DNA of 64,000 bases from UBA1494_A sp963973975 (GTDB lineage Bacteria > Bacteroidota > Bacteroidia > Flavobacteriales_E > Vicingaceae). A program made the position numbers and the translations under genes. The stretch lies in the NCBI GenBank assembly GCA_963973975.1, contig CAXBCF010000004.1:1-64000 (forward strand), read 5' to 3'. The notes beneath the pieces are model-generated. The model saw only the letters and a program-made list of their open reading frames with translations. It made no database searches and was not told the DNA's origin. Below, piece after piece: positions 43,728 through 52,218 of this stretch (its first letter is position 1; each line of letters begins with the position of its first letter).

Positions 43728-44840
43728 TTAATCCAGCCACTCAGTTACGAATAAATTTGTTTCTCTCGTTCCTCCATTATTTCTGTTTGAAGAAAAAACA
43801 AGGTGTTTGCCATCGTTTGAGAATACTGGGAAGGCATCAAAGGTTTCATCATATGTAATTTGCTCTAAGCCAGATCCATCAATGTTAATCATGTAAAGGT
43901 TAAATGGAAATCCTCTTTTTGAAGAGTGATTCGATGCAAAAATGACTTTTTCGCCTGAAGGATGAAAGAAAGGACACCAGTTGGCTTGTCCTAAATCTGT
44001 CAATTGACTCATCTCAGTACCATCGACATTACAAATAAATAATTCCATCTCAGTTGGTTGAACCAGACCTTTTGCTAGTAAATCTTTGTATTCTTTAATA
44101 GCTTCTTCAGTTTTAGGTCTTGAAGCTCTGAAAATCAACTTCGTTCCATCTGGAGAAAAGAAAGCGCCACCATCATAGCCTAATTCATCTGTAATTTGTT
44201 TTACATCACTTCCGTCAATGTTGCAAGTAAAAAGTTCTAAATCTCCTGTTCGCATTGAAGTGAAAACTATTTTATCTCCTTTTGGAGAAACCGTAGCTTC
44301 TGCATCATAGCCCGGTTCATCCGTTAGTTGACTAAGAATATTGCCTTCTAAATCGGCGGTAAAAATGTCGAAACTTTCATAGATTGGCCATACATATTTT
44401 CCGTCTTTTCGCTCAGGAACTGCAGGACAAGCTGAATCAACTAAATGAGTAGAAGCATAAACAATTGTTGCATCGCCGGGCAAAAAATAAGCGCAGGTTG
44501 TTCTTCCTTTTCCAGTACTTACTAAGTGGGGCATTTCTTTCATCAAGTCGTCATTTTGCCAATCGAAATAGTAGATTTGATCACATTCTAAATCCCATTC
44601 AGGATTGGTTACTTGAAAAACTAATTTGCTGTCATCAAAACTCCAATAAGCTTCAGCATTGTCGCCACCATTGGTTAGCATGCGCAAATTTTTAAAATGA
44701 GTTTCTCCAGCTTTTGTTAAGGTGTCAACAGAAGTTTCTTTGGTTTCTTCAATTTGATCATTCTCTTCATTCTCCTTAGAAGGATTTCCACATGCTGCAA
44801 AAAAGCTTAGAACGATGATGGTAAGTAGTGCTTTATTCAT
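43728..44840 (-). CDS. TolB-like beta-propeller lipoprotein (PD40 repeats)
   Basis: 370 residues from the Met of MNKALLTIIVLSFFAACGN; eight codons upstream are open, but the promoter box ends 21 nt before this ATG. Lipobox FAAC. The mature part consists of WD40-like PD40 repeats, e.g. ATVSPKGDKIVFTSMRTGDL, FFSPDGTKLIFRASRP, PFFHPSGEKVIFASNHSSKR, PVFSNDGKHLVFSSNRN. It resembles TolB and the non-catalytic propeller of peptidases, but no peptidase domain follows. It may be a periplasmic or surface binding protein. Confidence 0.88.
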   Translation of the reverse strand: MNKALLTIIVLSFFAACGNPSKENEENDQIEETKETSVDTLTKAGETHFKNLRMLTNGGDNAEAYWSFDDSKLVFQVTNPEWDLECDQIYYFDWQNDDLMKEMPHLVSTGKGRTTCAYFLPGDATIVYASTHLVDSACPAVPERKDGKYVWPIYESFDIFTADLEGNILSQLTDEPGYDAEATVSPKGDKIVFTSMRTGDLELFTCNIDGSDVKQITDELGYDGGAFFSPDGTKLIFRASRPKTEEAIKEYKDLLAKGLVQPTEMELFICNVDGTEMSQLTDLGQANWCPFFHPSGEKVIFASNHSSKRGFPFNLYMINIDGSGLEQITYDETFDAFPVFSNDGKHLVFSSNRNNGGTRETNLFVTEWLD

Positions 44841-44861
44841 AGGATTTTTAAAATTTTGGCG

Positions 44862-44869
44862 CAAAGTTA
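44862..44869 (-). promoter_or_regulatory. Promoter -7 box for the TolB-like lipoprotein
   Basis: On the minus strand TAACTTTG, exact TAnnTTTG match, 21 nt before the ATG at 44840. It supports that start over the longer reading frame, whose first codon would sit inside the box. Confidence 0.5.
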
Positions 44870-44902
44870 AGTTTTTTGAACGCTATGAGTTAGGCTTTTG
44901 GC

Positions 44903-44910
44903 TAGCTTTG
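44903..44910 (+). promoter_or_regulatory. Promoter -7 box for the M28 peptidase
   Basis: TAGCTTTG, exact TAnnTTTG match, 15 nt before ATG 44926 (9 nt before ATG 44920). TTTG at 44875 is spaced 24 nt upstream. Confidence 0.45.
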
Positions 44911-44925
44911 TAAAAAATTATGTTC

Positions 44926-46146
44926 ATGAAAAAGATTTTATTTTTCTTCTCATTATTACTTGTTTTTCAAAGCACTCAAGCACAAAAAGCAAACAATCTT
45001 CTAATACAAGAAACAGTTGAGTTTCTATCTTCCGATGAATTAAAGGGTAGGGAAATAGGAACTGATGGAGAAGAAGTGGCAGCTCGCTTTATAGTAACAA
45101 AAATGAAAGTTTTGGGATTGAAACCAAAAGGGACCAATGGATATTTTCAAGATTTTTCGGTAACGCCAAAAACAAATCCACATGCTGCTCATGCCGTAGA
45201 GCAAGGAAATCAGATTAATGGAAAAAATGTCATCGGTTTTTTAGATCATGGAGCTAAAAATACCATTGTGATTGGTGCACATTACGACCATTTGGGCGAA
45301 GGAGGCGAAGGTTCATTGCATGCAGGAAAAGAATCCCAAATCCACAACGGAGCAGATGACAATGCTAGCGGAGTTGCACTAATGTTGGGCTTGGCTGAAA
45401 AACTAAGCGCTGAAGCTTACAAAACAAACAACTACTTGTTCATAGCCTTCTCAGGAGAGGAAAAAGGGCTTTGGGGTTCAAATTATTTCTGCAAAAATCC
45501 AACTCTTGATTTAAAGCAAGTCAACTACATGGTGAATTTCGACATGGTTGGTAGATTAGATACTTCAAAAGGTTTGGCAATTAATGGTGTTGGAACTTCT
45601 CCAGATTGGAAAAATCAACTAGAGAAGGTCAATAAAAATGACTTGAAATTAATTCTTGGTGAATCTGGAACAGGCCCTTCTGATCATACTTCTTTTTATT
45701 TACAAGATATTCCGGTACTACATTTCTTTACAGGTCAACACGAAGATTATCATAAACCAAGTGATGATGCAGAAAAGGTTAATTTTGAAGGTATTGCAAT
45801 TATTCAATCGATGGTTTTAGATTTAATTCTACAAACAGAGACAAAATTAGAGTTCACAAAAACCAAAGATGAGAGTGAAAGTACACCTCGTTTTACTGTG
45901 ACTTTAGGTGTGATGCCAGATTACCTATTTCAAGGTGAGGGTATGCGTATCGATGGTGTTACTGAGGGTAAACCTGCACATAAAGCGAATTTACAAAAAG
46001 GTGACATTGTTATTCAAATGGGTGAGATAAAAGTTGATGGCATGCAAGCCTATATGAAAGCCCTCAGCGAATTTAAAAAGGGCGACAAAACAATGGTAAA
46101 GGTGAGGCGAGGTGAAGAAGTGCTTGAGGAAGAGGTGGAATTTTAG
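44926..46146 (+). CDS. M28-family metallopeptidase with C-terminal PDZ domain
   Basis: 406 residues from ATG 44926 (ATG 44920 adds two). Signal peptide MKKILFFFSLLLVFQSTQAQ. Zinc ligands of the M28 fold: His and Asp in GAHYDHLG, Asp in NGADDNASGVA, Glu-Glu in FSGEEKGLWGS, Asp in VNFDMVGRLD, and His in GPSDHTSFY. A PDZ domain covers about residues 320-406 (GVMPDYLFQGEGMRIDGV, KANLQKGDIVIQMG). It should be a periplasmic or surface aminopeptidase. Confidence 0.94.
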   Translation: MKKILFFFSLLLVFQSTQAQKANNLLIQETVEFLSSDELKGREIGTDGEEVAARFIVTKMKVLGLKPKGTNGYFQDFSVTPKTNPHAAHAVEQGNQINGKNVIGFLDHGAKNTIVIGAHYDHLGEGGEGSLHAGKESQIHNGADDNASGVALMLGLAEKLSAEAYKTNNYLFIAFSGEEKGLWGSNYFCKNPTLDLKQVNYMVNFDMVGRLDTSKGLAINGVGTSPDWKNQLEKVNKNDLKLILGESGTGPSDHTSFYLQDIPVLHFFTGQHEDYHKPSDDAEKVNFEGIAIIQSMVLDLILQTETKLEFTKTKDESESTPRFTVTLGVMPDYLFQGEGMRIDGVTEGKPAHKANLQKGDIVIQMGEIKVDGMQAYMKALSEFKKGDKTMVKVRRGEEVLEEEVEF

Positions 46147-46162
46147 TTAAACAAACAGTTTC

Positions 46163-46546
46163 TTACCAAATTGCTTCGTCTAAATTTTGGAGTAAATCTC
46201 TGTCTTTAGTTATCAGATAAGTTTCTCTAAAAGCAGCATGTGCAGCGATTAACCTATCGAAAGGGTCGTTTGTAAATTCCAAGCTCAAACATTTATTGAT
46301 AAGTAAACTAAAATCAATTCTGTCTTCATCAAAGAGAAAGTACTTTTTTAGATAGCTTAAAATATTATACGGATGAGTAATTCGCCCTTTTCGATATAAT
46401 AGCATTAACTCTAATCGAACAATGGGAGAAATTCGCAAATCGGATTCATTCATCAGTTGGTGTGCTCGATTAGTAAATATCTTTTTTCCTAAGTAGAGCC
46501 AAACTACTACATGTGTGTCAAGAAATACTATTTTTCGTTCAGCCAT
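46163..46546 (-). CDS. PIN-domain toxin of a type II toxin-antitoxin pair
   Basis: 127 residues from the Met of MAERKIVFLDTHVVVWLYLG; the frame extends 11 codons further upstream, but this start gives the normal PIN N-terminus. Acidic active-site residues are visible: Asp10 (FLDTH), the Glu in SPIVRLELMLLY, the Asp in NDPFDRLIAAHA, and the Asp in LITKDRDLL. PIN toxins cleave RNA. It overlaps the antitoxin gene by 19 nt, so the pair is translated together. Stop is 17 nt from the M28 stop. Confidence 0.92.
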   Translation of the reverse strand: MAERKIVFLDTHVVVWLYLGKKIFTNRAHQLMNESDLRISPIVRLELMLLYRKGRITHPYNILSYLKKYFLFDEDRIDFSLLINKCLSLEFTNDPFDRLIAAHAAFRETYLITKDRDLLQNLDEAIW

Positions 46547-46800
46547 CCATCCCATTTTTTCATCCAATCGGCTTCCCAATTAACGTCTAATCCTTCTAGT
46601 TTTTCCTTGCCTAATATTTCATAAGGTTCTTGAATTTCAGATTTATTTTCATCCATTATCTGATAAATATCTTTACGTTTCTTTTCGCTAATTATTATTT
46701 CTCGCCCCTTTCGTTGAATGACAATTGGTTCTCCACTATCTAATACATGATCAAGCAATTGGTAGAGATTTTTTCGCAAGGCTGTCGGACTTATTTTCAT
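46528..46800 (-). CDS. Phd/YefM-like antitoxin
   Basis: 90 residues from the Met of MKISPTALRKNLYQLLDHVL. Fifteen more codons are open upstream, but they would run through the promoter box and operator. The N-terminus (GEPIVIQRKGREIIIS) is the DNA-binding fold of Phd/YefM antitoxins. The C-terminal part (NWEADWMKKWDGWLNEK) should bind and block the PIN toxin encoded just downstream. Autoregulation is supported by an operator-like inverted repeat right at the start. Confidence 0.88.
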   Translation of the reverse strand: MKISPTALRKNLYQLLDHVLDSGEPIVIQRKGREIIISEKKRKDIYQIMDENKSEIQEPYEILGKEKLEGLDVNWEADWMKKWDGWLNEK

Positions 46801-46801
46801 A

Positions 46802-46829
46802 GCGTACGTATTTAATTCCAAATGTACGC
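46802..46829 (-). promoter_or_regulatory. Operator-like inverted repeat and -7 box of the toxin-antitoxin operon
   Basis: GCGTAC (46802-46807) and GTACGC (46824-46829) are exact inverted arms, extended by ATTT/AAAT with a 2-nt offset. The right arm overlaps the minus-strand box TACATTTG (46819-46826), an exact TAnnTTTG match 18 nt before the antitoxin ATG. Confidence 0.6.
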
Positions 46830-46861
46830 AATTTTTAAATTTCATAATAATTCAATAGTAT

Positions 46862-46878
46862 GTTCAACTTTTTTGAAC
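46862..46878. repeat. Short inverted repeat in the icmF upstream region
   Basis: GTTCAA (46862-46867), 5-nt spacer, TTGAAC (46873-46878). It lies between the divergent promoter boxes of the antitoxin and icmF and could bind a regulator. Short, so chance is possible. Confidence 0.35.
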
Positions 46879-46903
46879 CATTTCCAATACATTCCGAAAA
46901 TCG

Positions 46904-46911
46904 TAACTTTG
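46904..46911 (+). promoter_or_regulatory. Promoter -7 box for icmF
   Basis: TAACTTTG, exact TAnnTTTG match, 24 nt before the ATG. TTTC at 46881-46884 lies exactly 19 nt upstream, close to the -33 TTTG, making this the best-spaced promoter in the window. Confidence 0.55.
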
Positions 46912-46935
46912 CAACTCTCAAAAAATACATGATTT

Positions 46936-49900
46936 ATGGAACCAGTAGCTCCTTACCAACCAAAGCATAAAATTAGAATTGTAACAGCAGCTTCCCTTTT
47001 TGATGGGCATGATGCCGCCATCAATGTGATGAGAAGGATTATTCAATCTACAGGGGTTGAAGTGATTCATTTGGGTCACGATCGCTCAGTTCAAGAGGTT
47101 GTTGATACTGCTATTCAAGAAGATGCCAATGCAATTGCCATGACTTCTTACCAAGGTGGGCATACGGAGTATTTTAAATACATGAGAGACCTTTTGGTAG
47201 AAAGAGGAGCAGGGCACATCAAGATTTTTGGTGGAGGCGGTGGCGTTATTCTTCCAGAAGAAATCAAAGAATTGCACGAATATGGAATTACTCGAATATA
47301 TTCTCCTGATGATGGAAGAGAGTTAGGTTTACAAGGAATGATTAATGACTTGGTGAAATTAAGTGATTTTGCTACTGGGCAAAATTTGAATGGAGAAATC
47401 AACGAATTGAAAAGTAAAAACTCCAAAGCGATTGCTTCACTTATTTCAGCTGCTGAAAATTTTCCAAGTGAATCAAAGAATTTGTTAGATGAAGTCCATC
47501 AACTGGCTTCAAAAGTAAAAACACCTGTTTTGGGAATTACTGGAACCGGTGGAGCAGGTAAATCTTCTTTAGTAGATGAATTAGTCCGTAGATTTTTGAT
47601 TGATTTTGAAGACAAAACGATTGGAATTATTTCTGTTGATCCCTCCAAAAGAAAAACAGGTGGCGCACTGTTAGGAGATCGAATTCGCATGAATGCCATA
47701 AAAAATGACCGTGTTTATATGCGATCTTTGGCAACAAGACAATCAAATTTAGCCTTGTCAAAGCACGTGAAAGAGGCCCTTTCCATCTTAAAAGCGGCTC
47801 AATACGATTTGATTATTTTAGAAACCTCCGGGATTGGACAATCGGATACGGAAATTACTGATCATTCAAATGTAAGTTTGTATGTGATGACTCCTGAATT
47901 CGGTGCAGCAACTCAATTGGAAAAAATCGATATGTTGGACTTTGCTGACATTATTGCCATCAATAAATTCGATAAACGAGGAGCTTTAGATGCTTTAAGA
48001 GATGTAAAAAAACAATACCAAAGAAACCATCAATTATGGGATGCCAAACCCGAAGACTTGCCTGTTTTTGGAACAATCGCTTCACAGTTCAATGATCCAG
48101 GAATGAATCAACTCTACAAAAGAGTGATGGATTTATTGGTGGAAAAAACAACTACCAACTTAAAATCTACTTTTGAAATAAGTGATGAAATGTCAGAGAA
48201 GATTTTCATCATTCCCCCTCAAAGAGTGCGTTACTTAGCTGAAATTGCAGAAAACAATCGTGCTTACGATGAATGGGCTTCAGGGCAAGCTGAGGTTGCA
48301 CAGCAATTGTACAGCCTTCAAAAATCAATGGATACCATTAAAGAAATGGAACTGGAAGACAAAGACCGTTTGTTGAAAAATTTACAAGCTTCTTTGGAAA
48401 AGGTGAAACTCAACCTGGATCCGAAAAATCTAAAATTGATTGAGGAGTGGCCAGATAAAGTGAAAAAGTATAAGGATGAGGTGTATACATTTAAAGTTAG
48501 GGATAAAGAGATTAAAATGGAAACGCATACAGAATCGCTTTCTCACTCTAAAATTCCGAAAGTAGCCCTTCCAAAATACAAAGCTTGGGGAGATTTATTG
48601 CAGTGGAATTTGCAAGAAAATGTTCCCGGAGAATTTCCTTACACTGCTGGATTATTTCCTTTCAAAAGAGAAGGAGAAGATCCAACGCGAATGTTTGCAG
48701 GAGAAGGCGGTCCAGAAAGAACAAATCGCCGTTTTCACTATGTTTCATTGGGTCTTCCGGCCAAGCGTTTATCCACTGCATTTGATTCAGTAACACTTTA
48801 TGGACAAGACCCTGATTTACGTCCTGATATTTATGGAAAAATCGGCAATGCAGGTGTTTCAATTTGTTGTTTGGATGATGCCAAGAAATTGTATTCAGGC
48901 TTCAATTTAGCCAATGCCATGACATCTGTTTCCATGACCATCAATGGCCCAGCTCCAATGTTGTTGGGTTTTTTCATGAATGCAGCCATCGATCAACAAT
49001 GTGAATTCTACATTAAAGAAAATGGTCTTGAAAAAGAAATAGAAGCAAAAATTGCAAAAATCTATCGTGAAAAAGGAGTCACTCGCCCTGCTTATCAAGG
49101 AGCTTTACCTTCAGGAAATGATGGTTTGGGTTTAATGTTGTTGGGCGTTACTGGCGATCAAGTTTTGGATTCTAAGGTGTATGAAAAAATTAAGAAAGAG
49201 ACAATTGCCATTGTTCGTGGCACAGTGCAAGCCGATATATTAAAAGAAGATCAAGCACAAAATACGTGTATTTTTTCAACCGAGTTCGCCTTGCGTTTAA
49301 TGGGAGATGTTCAAGAGTATTTTATTGAAAACGCTGTTCGAAATTTTTATTCAGTTTCCATTTCAGGTTACCACATTGCTGAAGCAGGTGCAAATCCAAT
49401 TACTCAGTTAGCTTTCACCTTATCGAATGGGTTTACTTATGTAGAATACTATTTGAGCAGAGGAATGGATATCAATGCTTTTGGGCCGAATTTATCTTTC
49501 TTTTTCTCCAATGGGATTGATCCAGAGTATGCGGTGATTGGGAGAGTTGCGCGAAGAATCTGGGCAAAAGCCTTAAAGTTAAAATACGGAGCAAACCCAA
49601 GAGCACAAATGCTGAAGTATCACATCCAAACTTCAGGTCGATCTTTGCATGCTCAGGAGATTGATTTTAATGATATTCGTACAACTTTGCAGGCATTGTA
49701 TGCCATTTATGATAATTGTAACTCGCTACACACTAATGCTTATGATGAAGCAATTACAACTCCAACAGAAGAGTCTGTTCGTAGAGCGATGGCAATTCAG
49801 TTGATTATCAATCGAGAGTTGGGCTTAGCTAAAAATGAAAATCCAATTCAAGGAGCTTTCATTATTGAAGAGCTGACCGACTTGGTGGAAGAAGCTGTCT

Positions 49901-50316
49901 TAGCTGAATTTGATCGTATCACTGAGCGAGGAGGAGTATTAGGAGCCATGGAAACCATGTATCAACGAAGTAAAATTCAGGAAGAAAGTTTGTATTATGA
50001 AGGCTTGAAACACAGTGGCGAATTTCCAATAATTGGTGTCAATACCTTTTTGAGTTCAAAAGGCTCACCAACTGTAACTCCAGGAGAAGTTATTCGCGCA
50101 ACTCCTGAAGAGAAGGAATATCAAATTGAAATGCTAAAAAACCTGCACAAAGGCAATGAGAGTGTTGCTGAAGAACAGTTGAGGAATATTCAAAAGGTGG
50201 CCATTGAAAATGGAAATATTTTTGAAGCATTGATGGAAACCACAAAATACTGCTCCTTAGGACAAATTACTGATGCACTTTTTGAAGTAGGTGGACAGTA
50301 TCGAAGAAATATGTAG
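46936..50316 (+). CDS. icmF: Fused acyl-CoA mutase IcmF (B12 domain, G-protein chaperone, mutase)
   Basis: 1126 residues. The N-terminal B12-binding domain has axial His25 (SLFDGHDAAIN). A MeaB-like GTPase domain follows, with Walker A GTGGAGKS (203-210), ISVDPSKRKTGG, and INKFDKRGALDAL. The C-terminal half is the mutase barrel: RMFAGEGGPERTNRRFHYVS, AFDSVTLYGQDPDLRPD, ISGYHIAEAGANPITQLAFT. Key substrate residues match isobutyryl-type rather than methylmalonyl-CoA mutases: Phe574 where the latter have Tyr, and Gln775 (AQNTC) where they have Arg. So isobutyryl/n-butyryl-CoA or a similar branched acyl-CoA is the likely substrate, with coenzyme B12 and GTP needed. Residue assignment is by eye. 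Confidence 0.92.
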   Translation: MEPVAPYQPKHKIRIVTAASLFDGHDAAINVMRRIIQSTGVEVIHLGHDRSVQEVVDTAIQEDANAIAMTSYQGGHTEYFKYMRDLLVERGAGHIKIFGGGGGVILPEEIKELHEYGITRIYSPDDGRELGLQGMINDLVKLSDFATGQNLNGEINELKSKNSKAIASLISAAENFPSESKNLLDEVHQLASKVKTPVLGITGTGGAGKSSLVDELVRRFLIDFEDKTIGIISVDPSKRKTGGALLGDRIRMNAIKNDRVYMRSLATRQSNLALSKHVKEALSILKAAQYDLIILETSGIGQSDTEITDHSNVSLYVMTPEFGAATQLEKIDMLDFADIIAINKFDKRGALDALRDVKKQYQRNHQLWDAKPEDLPVFGTIASQFNDPGMNQLYKRVMDLLVEKTTTNLKSTFEISDEMSEKIFIIPPQRVRYLAEIAENNRAYDEWASGQAEVAQQLYSLQKSMDTIKEMELEDKDRLLKNLQASLEKVKLNLDPKNLKLIEEWPDKVKKYKDEVYTFKVRDKEIKMETHTESLSHSKIPKVALPKYKAWGDLLQWNLQENVPGEFPYTAGLFPFKREGEDPTRMFAGEGGPERTNRRFHYVSLGLPAKRLSTAFDSVTLYGQDPDLRPDIYGKIGNAGVSICCLDDAKKLYSGFNLANAMTSVSMTINGPAPMLLGFFMNAAIDQQCEFYIKENGLEKEIEAKIAKIYREKGVTRPAYQGALPSGNDGLGLMLLGVTGDQVLDSKVYEKIKKETIAIVRGTVQADILKEDQAQNTCIFSTEFALRLMGDVQEYFIENAVRNFYSVSISGYHIAEAGANPITQLAFTLSNGFTYVEYYLSRGMDINAFGPNLSFFFSNGIDPEYAVIGRVARRIWAKALKLKYGANPRAQMLKYHIQTSGRSLHAQEIDFNDIRTTLQALYAIYDNCNSLHTNAYDEAITTPTEESVRRAMAIQLIINRELGLAKNENPIQGAFIIEELTDLVEEAVLAEFDRITERGGVLGAMETMYQRSKIQEESLYYEGLKHSGEFPIIGVNTFLSSKGSPTVTPGEVIRATPEEKEYQIEMLKNLHKGNESVAEEQLRNIQKVAIENGNIFEALMETTKYCSLGQITDALFEVGGQYRRNM

Positions 50317-50335
50317 TTCACTTCAAATTTTATTT

Positions 50336-50372
50336 ATTGCTTGAAAGTTATTCGACTTTATCGAATAGCAAT
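50336..50372 (+). other. Bulged hairpin downstream of icmF
   Basis: ATTGCT...ATTCGA (50336-50355, with an 8-nt insert) pairs with TCGAAT AGCAAT (50361-50372) around a CTTTA loop. No T-run follows, so terminator function is doubtful. It may be a weak terminator or mRNA 3' structure. Confidence 0.35.
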
Positions 50373-50438
50373 AATGATTATTTAAATTCTTTCTCATTAA
50401 TAGCATCTTATTAAAGATAGTTTATTTACTTTGGAAAC

Positions 50439-51179
50439 ATGATTTCAGGGAAAAAAGTGGTGGTGGTTATGCCAGCCTATAATGCTTCCAAAACCTTAGA
50501 GCGAACCTATCGGGAAATACCTTTAGATTTAGTTGATGAGGTAATTGTAGTTGATGATTGCAGCAATGACAATACTTCAGAAAAAGCTCGGCAATTGGGA
50601 ATTCAACATGTAGTTCGGCACGAACAAAACAAAGGCTACGGAGGCAATCAAAAAACTTGCTATAAAACTGCTTTAGAGTTGGGAGCAGATATTGTAATCA
50701 TGCTGCATCCTGATTACCAATACACGCCAAAACTTATTCCCTCCATGTGTTATTTAATTGCAAATGACTTGTTTCAGGTTGTATTGGGTTCAAGAATACT
50801 TGGAACAGGAGCTTTGAAAGGAGGGATGCCCCTACATAAGTTTGTCGCTAACCGAATTTTGACATTTTTTCAAAACTTGATGATTGGCGCTAAACTCTCA
50901 GAGTACCATACAGGCTACCGAGCTTTTTCAAAGAAAGTTTTAATGGATATAAATTATCAAGACAACTCCGATAACTTTGTTTTTGACAATCAAATGCTTT
51001 CTCAAATTCTATATCGTGGCTATGAAATTGCTGAAATTACTTGTCCTACAAAGTATTTTGATGAAGGCTCATCAATTAATTTAAAAAATAGCATTGTTTA
51101 TGGAATGGGTGTTCTAAAAGTTTCCATTCAGCATAGATTCCAAAAGTGGGGATTGGCAAGATTTAAAATGTATCAATAA
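50439..51179 (+). CDS. Family 2 glycosyltransferase (DPM1/polyprenyl-phosphate type)
   Basis: 246 residues. GT-A motifs: KVVVVMPAYNASKTLERTY, EVIVVDDCSNDNTSEKA, EQNKGYGGNQKTCYKTAL, and the metal-binding DIVIMLHPDYQYTP. No membrane helix at the C-terminus, so it is probably a soluble or peripheral enzyme that puts a sugar on polyprenyl phosphate or a glycan. It overlaps the following methyltransferase by 1 nt (TAATG), so they are translated as a pair. TTTACTTTGG ten nt before the ATG resembles, but does not match, the promoter box. Confidence 0.92.
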   Translation: MISGKKVVVVMPAYNASKTLERTYREIPLDLVDEVIVVDDCSNDNTSEKARQLGIQHVVRHEQNKGYGGNQKTCYKTALELGADIVIMLHPDYQYTPKLIPSMCYLIANDLFQVVLGSRILGTGALKGGMPLHKFVANRILTFFQNLMIGAKLSEYHTGYRAFSKKVLMDINYQDNSDNFVFDNQMLSQILYRGYEIAEITCPTKYFDEGSSINLKNSIVYGMGVLKVSIQHRFQKWGLARFKMYQ

Positions 51180-52129
51180 TGAGCCAATGTATTTTTTGCA
51201 AATCCGACCAACACGAAAAATGGATCAGTTTTCAAGATATTTTTGAGGATACCCATCACTTACACCAATGCAAAAATTGTGGAATCTATTTTTTAAATCC
51301 TTTGCCCTCTGCTGATCAATTGAACAGGGCTTATGATGAATCCTATTATGGATTAGGTGAAAAAAAGTTTAATCCAACAGTTGAAAAAGTAGTTGATTTT
51401 TTTCGCCAAAGAACGGCGAAAAAATTTGCTAAAAACTTGGCTGTTGGATCAAAAGTGCTAGATATTGGCTGCGGAAATGGCAGTTTTTTGATAAACTTGA
51501 GCAAACAAAAAAAAATCGAACTATATGGTTTGGAGTTAGATGGAAAGTCGGCTGATCGAGCTTCCATGCATTCTCAAATCAATCTACATCGCGGTTTTCT
51601 GGAGTGGAATACCTATCCTGAAAACTATTTTGATGCCATTACTATGACGCATGTTTTTGAGCACTTGCCCAATCCAAAAGAGATTATTGACATCATCAAT
51701 AAAATAGTGAAGAAGGGAGCAATCTTGCAAATAGAAATTCCCAACATAGCGAGTTGGCAAGCACAAATTTTTAGGTCAAATTGGTTGCATTTAGATCCAC
51801 CGCGACATTTAAACTTTTTTCCTGCTAAAGTGCTTCAAAATGAATTGAGCAAATTAGGGTGGTCAATAGAAAGTGAGATTTATTTTTCTCCTCAGTTCAG
51901 CCCGTTCGGTGTTCAACAAAGTATCTTGAATATACTTCTCTCAAAACGCGAAGTGCTTTACGAATACTTAAAAGGGAATAAATCCTATGTTGCATCCTAC
52001 AGCACTTTTAGCTTGAGCCTTCAAAAACTCTTTCACTGGCTCACCTTTCCCATTTTTATTCTTACAGATGCCATAGCATCGTCATTCAAAAAGGGTGGAA
52101 CTTTAAAGTTAATTTTTAAAAAGATTTAA
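51179..52129 (+). CDS. Class I SAM-dependent methyltransferase with N-terminal zinc-ribbon-like motif
   Basis: 316 residues. Two CxxC pairs at the N-terminus (CIFC and CKNC) suggest a small zinc ribbon. The Rossmann part has SAM motif VLDIGCGNGSFLI, ELYGLELDGKSADRA, and TMTHVFEHLPNP. The zinc-ribbon plus methyltransferase layout resembles enzymes that modify sugars or lipids in surface glycan clusters. A hydrophobic segment at the C-terminus (WLTFPIFILTDAIASSF) may bind the membrane. Coupled to the glycosyltransferase, so the two probably act on the same glycan. Confidence 0.88.
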   Translation: MSQCIFCKSDQHEKWISFQDIFEDTHHLHQCKNCGIYFLNPLPSADQLNRAYDESYYGLGEKKFNPTVEKVVDFFRQRTAKKFAKNLAVGSKVLDIGCGNGSFLINLSKQKKIELYGLELDGKSADRASMHSQINLHRGFLEWNTYPENYFDAITMTHVFEHLPNPKEIIDIINKIVKKGAILQIEIPNIASWQAQIFRSNWLHLDPPRHLNFFPAKVLQNELSKLGWSIESEIYFSPQFSPFGVQQSILNILLSKREVLYEYLKGNKSYVASYSTFSLSLQKLFHWLTFPIFILTDAIASSFKKGGTLKLIFKKI

Positions 52130-52175
52130 CCGAGAATACAAACAATTAAAATTCGGTAGTTCAACAATGAAAGGT

Positions 52176-52183
52176 TAATTTTG
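52176..52183 (+). promoter_or_regulatory. Promoter -7 box for pruA
   Basis: TAATTTTG, exact TAnnTTTG match, 35 nt before the ATG at 52219. TTCG at 52152 is spaced 20 nt upstream. Confidence 0.45.
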
Positions 52184-52218
52184 ATGCCTTGAGAAATTTC
52201 AATCATTAAAATTATATT

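Noticed and set aside
46163..46800. Possible larger defence island around the toxin-antitoxin pair
   Set aside because: Neighbours are an M28 peptidase and icmF; no restriction, CRISPR, or other defence genes are present.
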